This document shows positions 24,819 through 31,751 of a stretch of 64,000 bases of DNA, piece after piece. Under the pieces are notes generated by a model, which did no database searches, was not told where the DNA came from, and saw only the letters and a list, made by a program, of their open reading frames with translations. Numbering within the stretch: position 1 is the stretch's first letter; every line of letters begins with the position of its first letter. Location of the stretch: positions 62,001 to 126,000 of the forward strand of contig CAYMEX010000005.1 in the NCBI GenBank assembly GCA_964389525.1, written 5' to 3'. The position numbers were made by a program, and so were the translations under genes. This DNA comes from JAFLTL01 sp964389525. GTDB taxonomy: Bacteria; Bacteroidota; Bacteroidia; Bacteroidales; Muribaculaceae.

Positions 24819-24874
24819 TATTTGCAAAGATAAGTAGTTGTGGCCTAAATGGCAACCCGCAACATTATATTTAT

Positions 24875-24882
24875 TATCTTTG
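24875..24882 (+). promoter_or_regulatory. Predicted -7 element for acyl-CoA synthetase gene
   Basis: TATCTTTG, 22 nt before the ATG at 24904, gives a short leader of about 15 nt. The -33 region is not clear. Confidence 0.45.
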
Positions 24883-24903
24883 TGATGTGATTTTTGAAAA
24901 TAG

Positions 24904-26757
24904 ATGGATTATATCAATATACTGACGGGGCTCGTTTCCCGGAAACTCAGCGAAGGCAAGGCTGATGAAACTGTTTTTGCCGACCGGTCGTCGGTTTCCG
25001 ACAATTGGAGTGAGGTATCATGGAGCGAATTTGCCGGGCATGTCGATGCCATGGCCTCTGCTTTATATGGAGAGGGGATTGCGGCCGGACAGTGTGTCGC
25101 CGTGTGTTCGCCCAACCGCGCCGAGGCGCTTGTTGTCGATTTTGCCGCCTACAGGCTCAGGGCAGTCCCCGTGTCGATCTATTCGACGTCGAGTCCCGAC
25201 CAGATAGCCTACGTTGTCAACGACAGCATGGCCGCAATAATATTCTGCGGCGGACAGGAGCAGTACGCCAACGTGAGACGCATCCATTCATTCCATTCCG
25301 GGATGAAACGCATCGTCGCGACCGACGACATTGTCATCGACAGCGACGACAATACCACAGTTCGTTTCTCCGAATTTCTTGAGTCGGGGCGCGCGGCTTT
25401 CGCGGCGCGTCGTGACGAAATCGACAGCATCACGGCTTCGGCCTCTCCCGACGATGTGGCGACACTCATATACACATCAGGCACTACCGGCGAGCCGAAA
25501 GGCGCCGTGCTCACACATCACTGCTTCGACGAGGCGATAAGATTTCACGACCGGCGTTTCACCGGATTCGACCCCGCTGTCGACACTTCGCTCTGTTTCC
25601 TGCCGCTGAGCCATATCTTCGAGAAAGCATGGACATGCTACTGCATGCACTGCGGCACCCGCGTCTACATAAACCGCGATCCCAAAGACGTGGCCGAGGC
25701 CGTCAGGCAGGTCAGCCCCACATTCATGTGTTCCGTGCCACGCTTCTGGGAGAAAGCCTACGATGCCATAACAGGCCGGCTCGAGAGTGCGCCGCTCGTC
25801 AAGCGGCTGGCATTCAGGGTCGCGCTCTCAGTCGGACGCTCGCGCAACCTACACTACGTCAGGCTCGGACTTCCTGTGCCGCGCTTCCTTGAGTGGCGCT
25901 ACCGCATCTGCGACCGCAACATCTTCCGTCCCATCAGGCGTGCCATGGGAGTCGACCGGGGCAAGATGTTCCCGACCGCCGGTGCGCCGATAGGCGACAC
26001 TGTCAACGAGTTTTTCCACGCGATCGGAGTCAACGTACTTGTCGGCTACGGCCTTTCGGAGACCACGGCCACTGTATCATGCTATCCCGACGCAGGCTAC
26101 CGCATAGGATCGGTAGGCACCCCCCTCGACGGCATCGACGTGCGCATCGACCCCGCGACCTCCGAGGTGCAGGTCAAGGCACCGACCGTCATGCGCGGTT
26201 ACTGGAACAAGCCGCAGGAGACCGCCGAGGCTTTCACCGCCGATGGCTGGTTCCGCACGGGCGACGCCGGACGCTTCGACGACGAAGGCAACCTCTGGAT
26301 TACCGACCGTATCAAAGATCTTATCAAGACCTCCAACGGCAAGTATATTGCCCCGCAGGCACTTGAGAACCTTCTGACCGAAGACCGCTTCATCGAGCAG
26401 GCCGCCGTGATAGGCGAGGGGCGCAAATTTGTCACCGCGTTGATCGTGCCATCATTCGATGCCATACGCCGCTATGCGTCCACGCGCCGCGGACTGCGCC
26501 AGCCCGACGCTATATCCGACGAGGCACTGCTCAACCTGCCGTGGGTCAAGGAGTATATTATGAAGCGCATATCGCGCATACAGTATCGTCTTGCCCGCTA
26601 CGAGTGGGTGAAGCGCATAACACTCCTTTCAAAGCAGTTCTCGATGGACTCCGGCGAGCTCACCAACACCCTGAAGCTCCGGCGTCCCGTCATCAACGAC
26701 CACTACAAAAAAGAGATCGACGACATGTACGCCGATCCCTCCAACAAACGCCCCTGA
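24904..26757 (+). CDS. Long-chain acyl-CoA synthetase (AMP-forming)
   Basis: 617 residues. ANL-superfamily motifs: P-loop LIYTSGTTGEPKGAVLTHH, GYGLSETTATVSC, WFRTGDAGRFDDEGNLWITDR, and the hinge and lysine region IKTSNGKYIAPQALENLLTED. It activates fatty acids to acyl-CoA through an acyl-AMP intermediate, probably at the inner face of the membrane. The long form with an insert around 240-340 matches the FAA1/FadD15-like group of Bacteroidetes. Chain-length preference cannot be read. Monocistronic. Confidence 0.93.
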   Translation: MDYINILTGLVSRKLSEGKADETVFADRSSVSDNWSEVSWSEFAGHVDAMASALYGEGIAAGQCVAVCSPNRAEALVVDFAAYRLRAVPVSIYSTSSPDQIAYVVNDSMAAIIFCGGQEQYANVRRIHSFHSGMKRIVATDDIVIDSDDNTTVRFSEFLESGRAAFAARRDEIDSITASASPDDVATLIYTSGTTGEPKGAVLTHHCFDEAIRFHDRRFTGFDPAVDTSLCFLPLSHIFEKAWTCYCMHCGTRVYINRDPKDVAEAVRQVSPTFMCSVPRFWEKAYDAITGRLESAPLVKRLAFRVALSVGRSRNLHYVRLGLPVPRFLEWRYRICDRNIFRPIRRAMGVDRGKMFPTAGAPIGDTVNEFFHAIGVNVLVGYGLSETTATVSCYPDAGYRIGSVGTPLDGIDVRIDPATSEVQVKAPTVMRGYWNKPQETAEAFTADGWFRTGDAGRFDDEGNLWITDRIKDLIKTSNGKYIAPQALENLLTEDRFIEQAAVIGEGRKFVTALIVPSFDAIRRYASTRRGLRQPDAISDEALLNLPWVKEYIMKRISRIQYRLARYEWVKRITLLSKQFSMDSGELTNTLKLRRPVINDHYKKEIDDMYADPSNKRP

Positions 26758-26782
26758 TCCCCCTACATTACTTGTTATAAAA

Positions 26783-28171
26783 CTACTTTTCTGCCGTGGC
26801 CAGCTCGATTACCATCACCGGCTCACCCTCGGTGGCCTCGGGGAGCTGTAGCTGGATGCCGTGCTTCCACTGGTCATACTTCACCGGCGTGCCGTCGATA
26901 AACAGCTTGGCCGATTTCACCTTGCAGGTGAGTGGCAGATAAAGCTCATCGCCGGGGCGGTTGGTGATATGCAGGAAAAGCCGGTTGCCCTTGCGGGTCG
27001 ACGAGCCCCACGCGCCAGATATGTCGCCCTTGTCGGTGCCATAGATAGTTTCACCGTATTTGTCGAGCCACTTGCCGAGGCCGCGCAGCGATGCTGCCGC
27101 CGGGCCGGGGATTGATCCGTTGGGACGCGGACCGATATTGAGAAGCAGGTTGGCACCCTTGCCTGCGGTGGCGACGAGCGTGTTTATCAGCTCGTTTGGC
27201 GACTTGCAGTTCATTTTGTTCACATGGTAGCCCCACGACCCGTTCACGATCTGCTGGCAGGTCTCGAGCGGAAGTTCGCTCACGCCTCCCGCCGTGCCGA
27301 ATCCCGATTTGTTCTCGCCCGGCAGGTCGCGCTCAAAGATCTGGAAATCCTCGCCATACTGTATCTGCCGGTGATGGTTGTTGGCGATCAGACAGGTCGG
27401 CTGGAGTTTGTGCACCAGATCAAACTGTTCCGGGAAATGCCAGTCCATGCTGTCGCGGCGGTGATCGAACACGCCGTCAAACCATATGCCGCCGATCTTG
27501 CCGTAGTTGGTCAGAAGTTCGGTCAGCTGGTTGTTCATGAAATTGAAGTATGGCTCATATGGCACGTCGTCGTGCTTCTTCAGGTTGCTGTATTCGTTGG
27601 CGCTCCACCCGGTGGGGTAGTCGTCGCGATACCAGTCGACATGCGAGTAGTAGAGGTTGAGGCCGAAATCCTGACGGTGGCACTCGTCGGCGAGCTCCTT
27701 CAGCACGTCGCGCTTGAAAGGCGTGGCGTCCACGATGTCATAGTCGGTGTATTTGCTGTCGAACATCGAGAAACCGTCGTGGTGGCGTGTCGTGAACACC
27801 ATGTATTTCGCACCAGCTTCCTTGAAAAGATCGATCCACTCTTTGGCGTTGAACTTCGACGGATAGAACCCCGACGCGAGCTCGACATATTCTTCAAATG
27901 GCACATTGCTGCGCGTGAGCACCCATTCACCCTGTCCCGGCATACTGTAGAAACCCCAGTGGATGAAGATGCCGAAACGGCGCTGTTCAAACTCCTTGCG
28001 TGCCTGTAGATTTTCCTCGGTAGGCACATACACACGCTCGGCTCCCGTGTCGACTGCCTTCTTGGCAAACTCTTTCTGCAGATTGCCTTCTGCATTCTGG
28101 GCAAGCGCGCCTGCCGGCATGAGGGCCGCTGCGGCAATAAGGCACCGGCTCAAAAACGTTCTTGTAGTCAT
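26783..28171 (-). CDS. Secreted alpha-L-fucosidase, GH29
   Basis: 462 residues with a signal peptide (MTTRTFLSRCLIAAAALMPA). GH29 blocks: FGIFIHWGFYSMPGQGEW, MVFTTRHHDGFSMFDS, and the nucleophile region GGIWFDGVFDH (Asp in WFDG). A C-terminal beta-sandwich starts at about residue 370. It removes alpha-linked fucose from host or dietary glycans in the periplasm, which fits a mucus or gut lifestyle. No SusC/SusD pair is adjacent, so it is not part of a visible utilisation locus. A palindrome at 28228-28256 lies upstream. Confidence 0.95.
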   Translation of the reverse strand: MTTRTFLSRCLIAAAALMPAGALAQNAEGNLQKEFAKKAVDTGAERVYVPTEENLQARKEFEQRRFGIFIHWGFYSMPGQGEWVLTRSNVPFEEYVELASGFYPSKFNAKEWIDLFKEAGAKYMVFTTRHHDGFSMFDSKYTDYDIVDATPFKRDVLKELADECHRQDFGLNLYYSHVDWYRDDYPTGWSANEYSNLKKHDDVPYEPYFNFMNNQLTELLTNYGKIGGIWFDGVFDHRRDSMDWHFPEQFDLVHKLQPTCLIANNHHRQIQYGEDFQIFERDLPGENKSGFGTAGGVSELPLETCQQIVNGSWGYHVNKMNCKSPNELINTLVATAGKGANLLLNIGPRPNGSIPGPAAASLRGLGKWLDKYGETIYGTDKGDISGAWGSSTRKGNRLFLHITNRPGDELYLPLTCKVKSAKLFIDGTPVKYDQWKHGIQLQLPEATEGEPVMVIELATAEK

Positions 28172-28227
28172 TGTGATATTAGGTGGTAATTGATTTGGTG
28201 CTTAAATATAACACACTTTTCCGGGAA

Positions 28228-28256
28228 TGACACGTTTTGATCTTGTCAAAATGTCA
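28228..28256. promoter_or_regulatory. Interrupted palindrome upstream of fucosidase gene
   Basis: TGACA-CG-TTTTGA, a 5-nt centre, then TCAAAA-TGTCA. It is about 57 nt upstream of the fucosidase start and could be an operator or part of a promoter-proximal hairpin. Nothing else is seen in the 28172-28410 gap except the hairpin at 28321-28345. Confidence 0.4.
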
Positions 28257-28320
28257 TTTTTCACCTCACCATAAGCACGTCACGATCCCTCGGGCCGGCA
28301 CACGATGATATTTACGGACA

Positions 28321-28345
28321 GTAGGGACGCACGGTTCGTGCGTCC
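28321..28345 (+). repeat. GTAG-prefixed REP-like hairpin
   Basis: GTAG, then GGACGCACG, GTT, CGTGCGTCC: a perfect 9-bp stem. Same family as 31173-31197 and 61467-61491. Confidence 0.75.
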
Positions 28346-28410
28346 GTCCTTTATTTTCAAATACTTATGAAATTGTGAAAATGCGATTGTGACGCAGTTG
28401 ACGTAGCGCC

Positions 28411-28755
28411 TCAGTTCACCTTCACCCGCCGCGCACATTTGCCGGCCCGCACCACGTAGATGCCGCGTGTACGCAGCGGCATACGCCATGTCCCGGCGTC
28501 GAGCGTCACATCCGACACCTGTTTGCCGAGCACGCTCACCACTTTCACATTGACTGTGTGGTCGGTGATTATGATCAGATACCCTTCGCGCATCGTCATC
28601 TTCACCCCCGGCTCCTCATCGTTGCTGTCGCCGGTAGTCTGAGTCTGTAGATCCTGAAAACTGCTTATGTTCTCCCATCGTGTGCCGCTCCTGTACTGCG
28701 CTATGGCGGTAAGGGCGACGACGACTAAGAGAACAAAAACAATTATACGGATCAT
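28411..28755 (-). CDS. Small exported protein with a sorting-domain-like C-terminus
   Basis: 114 residues. A signal or anchor (MIRIIVFVLLVVVALTAIAQ) is followed by a short polar linker and a beta-rich domain (GYLIIITDHTVNVKVVSVLGKQVSDVTLDAGTWRMPLRTRGIYVV...). This has the pattern of type IX secretion C-terminal domains (VxVxSxxGqxV...l..GiYvv). Here it stands alone with almost no cargo. Its start overlaps the stop of the exonuclease-family gene by 4 bases, so it is co-expressed with it. It may assist or bind that protein; inference only. Confidence 0.65.
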   Translation of the reverse strand: MIRIIVFVLLVVVALTAIAQYRSGTRWENISSFQDLQTQTTGDSNDEEPGVKMTMREGYLIIITDHTVNVKVVSVLGKQVSDVTLDAGTWRMPLRTRGIYVVRAGKCARRVKVN

Positions 28756-29816
28756 CGGGCAATCAGAAATATCTCGGTGGGGAAGTGGTCGGAATATCCG
28801 TTAAGCCATTTGCCCGAGGCATGTGTGCGCAGAGGTTGTCCTGCATAACGGCTGTCCGGCGGATTTTTCAGAAAATCGAAATCGTTGATCTGGGCGCTAT
28901 CATAGAGCAGATTGCCGGTAGCTTCTCCTTTCTTGTTGTCAAGCAGCGTTCCCGATACGAGTATCTGGTCAAAGAGGTTCCACTTGCCGCGGTAGCTGAG
29001 CGTTCCTTTGTAGTCCTCGTCCCATATGTCCCACCACGGGTTGTAGAACGAGTGGTTTTTCACCTTTCCGGCATTTGAGTCGGCGCCGAGAGTCACAGCC
29101 ACCGAGTAGCTCGACGGGTCGTCGTTGAGGTCGCCCATGATTATCACATGCTGTCCCGGATGCGACTGCCACCGTTCCTGCGCTATCTGTTTCGACAGTT
29201 TTGCTGCCTCAACGCGGTTAGGTCGCGACTGTTCCTCACCGCCAAGCCTCGAAGGCCAGTGGTTTACGATCACCGTCAGCGTGTCGCCGCCGAGTACGCC
29301 GGTCACTGCCATCTGGTCGCGGGTGGCGAACCCGACGGTGGTCAGAGGCACGTTCGCCACGTCGGTCACCTCAAACTGTTGCGGGTCATAGAGAAGCGCT
29401 ACATCTATCCCGCGATTGTCGGGAGAGTCGTGGTGCACGTACTTCAGGTTGCGGCTGTCGAGCGGAGCGGTGTTCACGAGATCGCGCACCACACTCTCGT
29501 TCTCGACCTCGGCGATGCCGATGATCGCCGGTCCCGACGGAGTGCGGTCGTCGCTCATGGCGTGGATCGCCGTCGCGAGTTTCTCGAGTTTTGCGCGGTA
29601 TTTTTCCGTGTCCCAGCCGCGGCTGCCACCCGGAGTGAACTCCAGATCATATTTGCCGCTCTGATTGATCGTGTCAAACAGATTCTCGAGATTGTAGAAC
29701 GCTATGCCGTAGACCGTCTTGTTGTCGTCGGCGGGAGCTGTGGCGCGGCCGGTCGGGCCGAAAGAGAGAGCGACGGCTGCGAGCAGCAACGCGGGCAGAT
29801 GTCGGAGAGATATCAT
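28752..29816 (-). CDS. Exported endonuclease/exonuclease/phosphatase-family protein
   Basis: 354 residues with a signal peptide (MISLRHLPALLLAAVALSFG). EEP-fold residues are visible: FYNLENLFDT, IIGIAEVENESVV (catalytic Glu), HHDSPDNRGIDVALLYD, VNHWPSRLGGEEQSRPNR (N-H), GDLNDDPSS and YSDHFPTE (final DH). These enzymes cleave phosphoesters in nucleic acids, lipids or sugars; this secreted branch is uncharacterised. In an operon with the small sorting-domain-like protein and 12 bases downstream of the CANSDH-like gene. Confidence 0.92.
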   Translation of the reverse strand: MISLRHLPALLLAAVALSFGPTGRATAPADDNKTVYGIAFYNLENLFDTINQSGKYDLEFTPGGSRGWDTEKYRAKLEKLATAIHAMSDDRTPSGPAIIGIAEVENESVVRDLVNTAPLDSRNLKYVHHDSPDNRGIDVALLYDPQQFEVTDVANVPLTTVGFATRDQMAVTGVLGGDTLTVIVNHWPSRLGGEEQSRPNRVEAAKLSKQIAQERWQSHPGQHVIIMGDLNDDPSSYSVAVTLGADSNAGKVKNHSFYNPWWDIWDEDYKGTLSYRGKWNLFDQILVSGTLLDNKKGEATGNLLYDSAQINDFDFLKNPPDSRYAGQPLRTHASGKWLNGYSDHFPTEIFLIAR

Positions 29817-29828
29817 AAACAGATGAAT

Positions 29829-31037
29829 TTATCCGATTTTATCGACTTCGAGATCACCGTTGACGACCTCGTTCCACGGCAGACCCTGCTTCGGAAGCTG
29901 CTCCATGAAAGGATCCGGGTCAAACTCCTCCACATTGTGCACGCCCGGTTTGTTCCATTTGCCGGTGAGGAACATCATGGCACCGATCATTGCCGGAACG
30001 CCAGTCGTGTAGCTCACGGCCTGCATGCCGGTCTCCTTGTAGGCCGCCTCGTGGCTGCAGTTGTTGTAGATGTAGTAGGTCATGTCGTTGCCATCCTTGC
30101 CTTTGCCGGCGATGCGGCAGCCGATCGAAGTCTCGCCGTGATAGTTCTCGCCGAGATCCTGAGGGTTGGGCAACACGGCCTTGAGGAACTGCAGCGGCAC
30201 GATCTTCACCCCGTTGTATTCCACCTCGTCGATGCGGGCCATGCCTATGTTCTGTATCACGCGCAGATGGGTCAGATACTCCTGGCCGAAAGTCATCCAG
30301 AAGCGGGCGCGCTTGATCGTCGGGAAGTTCTGTACGAGCGACTCGAGCTCCTCGTGATAGAGAAGATAGCTGTCGCGCTTGCCTATGTTGGGGTAGGTGA
30401 GATCGGTGTGGATCTCGAGCGGGCCGGTGGTCACCCATTTCCCGTCCTGCCAGTAGCGGCCGTTCTGAGTGATCTCGCGTATGTTGATTTCTGGGTTGAA
30501 GTTGGTGGCGAATGCCTTGCCGTGGTCGCCCGCGTTGCAGTCTACGATATCGAGCGTCTCCATTGCCGAGAAATAGTGCTTGGCGGCGTAGGCCGTGAAG
30601 ATAGCCGATACACCCGGGTCGAAGCCGCATCCGAGTATCGCTGTCAGGCCGGCCTTCTCGAAGCGCTCACGGTAGGCCCACTGCCAGCTGTATTCAAAGT
30701 GAGCCTTGTCTTTAGGCTCATAGTTGGCGGTGTCGAGATAGTTGACGCCGCAGGCCAGACAGGCCTCCATGATCGTCAGATCCTGATAGGGGAGAGCCAC
30801 ATTGATCACGATATCCGGACGATGACGGCGCAGGAGCTCGCACAGCTCAGGAACGCTGTCGGCGTCAACACGGTCGGTCGTGATATTGTCGGCGCCGATC
30901 TTTGCGGCGATAGCGTCACACTTCGATTTTGTGCGCGATGCAAGCACGATCTGGTCAAAGACTTCGCGGTTTTGAGCGCACTTGTATGCTACGACTGTGC
31001 CGACACCGCCGGCACCTATGATCAGGACTTTTGACAT
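29829..31037 (-). CDS. Saccharopine-dehydrogenase-family protein, probable carboxynorspermidine dehydrogenase
   Basis: 402 residues from the ATG at 31037 (MSKVLIIGAGGVGTVVAYKC); earlier in-frame starts would run through a hairpin region. A Rossmann NAD(P) site (GAGGVG, 8-13) opens the protein. ACLACGVNYLDTANYEPKD, GCGFDPGVSAIFTAYA, LDIVDCNAGDHGKAFATNFNPEIN and TGVPAMIGAMMFLTGKW match the carboxynorspermidine/carboxyspermidine dehydrogenase group of Bacteroidetes. It would reductively condense aspartate semialdehyde with a diamine in polyamine synthesis. The usual partner decarboxylase NspC is not in the window. A TATCTTCG box lies at 31082-31089. Confidence 0.9.
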   Translation of the reverse strand: MSKVLIIGAGGVGTVVAYKCAQNREVFDQIVLASRTKSKCDAIAAKIGADNITTDRVDADSVPELCELLRRHRPDIVINVALPYQDLTIMEACLACGVNYLDTANYEPKDKAHFEYSWQWAYRERFEKAGLTAILGCGFDPGVSAIFTAYAAKHYFSAMETLDIVDCNAGDHGKAFATNFNPEINIREITQNGRYWQDGKWVTTGPLEIHTDLTYPNIGKRDSYLLYHEELESLVQNFPTIKRARFWMTFGQEYLTHLRVIQNIGMARIDEVEYNGVKIVPLQFLKAVLPNPQDLGENYHGETSIGCRIAGKGKDGNDMTYYIYNNCSHEAAYKETGMQAVSYTTGVPAMIGAMMFLTGKWNKPGVHNVEEFDPDPFMEQLPKQGLPWNEVVNGDLEVDKIG

Positions 31038-31172
31038 GACTTGATTGCTTGAATGGATGCGGTTGTTTTTTTTCGTTTTTGCGAAGATACACAATTTTCC
31101 GCCATCTCGGCATGCGTTTTTGGCCAAAACATCTAAAAATCCCGCCCCCCGCCGCATAGCACCCCTCCGAGA

Positions 31173-31197
31173 GTAGGGACGCACGGCTCGTGCATCC
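31173..31197 (+). repeat. GTAG-prefixed REP-like hairpin
   Basis: GTAG then GGACGCACG, GCT, CGTGCATCC; one base in the right arm departs from the 28321 and 61467 copies. Confidence 0.7.
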
Positions 31198-31264
31198 ACC
31201 TATTTCAGGTTGTTACACCGCTGGCGACTTTTTTATTACCTCGCCCTGTGCAACCTATTGTATA

Positions 31265-31288
31265 GTAGGGGCGTGCGACAGTACGCCC
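31265..31288 (+). repeat. GTAG-prefixed REP-like hairpin (GACA loop type)
   Basis: Identical over 24 nt to 13374-13397. Confidence 0.7.
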
Positions 31289-31690
31289 ACAAATTTTCCC
31301 TTCTTTCGGCTGCGGCAGCAGCCGAAACATACTTAGCACCGGGTGACCGCAGGGAACCCGGTGTAACGTGTCATATAGCCCGAGCTGCGGAGCTGCGACA
31401 CACGCCTCCGTCGAAGACGGATAATAATGCAAAGCCCCACATCGAGCGCGCAGCGCGATGGTGTGGGGCTCGTCGTTTGAAGGCGTCAGCTAACCTTTTC
31501 ACCATGCCGGCTATATCAGCTATATTAGCTATTGCAGCTAAAGACTGCAACTCATGTAGCCGCGATCATAATGCCTGAAAGGCATTTCAAAAAAGTTGCC
31601 GGGTACACCGTCAGGTGTGCCCGGTAGAAATCCACCCCCCTTATCAGCCCTGGAAGGGCTGCACCTCCCACAACCCGCCCCTCCGTTGCC

Positions 31691-31727
31691 CAAAAACAAA
31701 GAAGCCGCGCCATCCTCCTGGTGCGGC
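31691..31727 (-). terminator. Terminator of the 655-residue lipoprotein gene
   Basis: On the minus strand a GCCGC-A-CCA/TGG-C-GCGGC stem (31704-31727) is followed by TTCTTTGTTTTTG, 24 bases after the stop codon. Confidence 0.7.
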
Positions 31728-31751
31728 CTCTCGTGTGAGGTGATTAAGTCT

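Larger units (their letters stand above)
31141..31680. repeat. Gene-free hairpin array III
   Basis: At least nine hairpins in about 490 nt, no gene. In order: GTAG hairpin (31173-31197); GTAG hairpin (31265-31288); TTCGGCTGC-GGCA-GCAGCCGAA (about 31307-31328); CACCGGGT/ACCCGGTG with inner CC-GCA-GG (31337-31363); AGCTGCGGAGCT (about 31384); TCCGTC-GAA-GACGGA (31407-31421); CCCCACA/TGTGGGG with inner GCGC-GCA-GCGC (31435-31468); AATGCCT-GAA-AGGCATT (31570-31586); an 11-bp stem with GTCA loop (31599-31624); CAGCCCT-GGA-AGGGCTG (31645-31661). A short degenerate AGCTAT-type repeat lies at about 31508-31545. Confidence 0.8.

Noticed and set aside
29148..31034. Open plus-strand frame of 628 codons
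   Set aside because: Antisense to the exonuclease-family and CANSDH-like genes; Val/Arg/His-rich product without domains.
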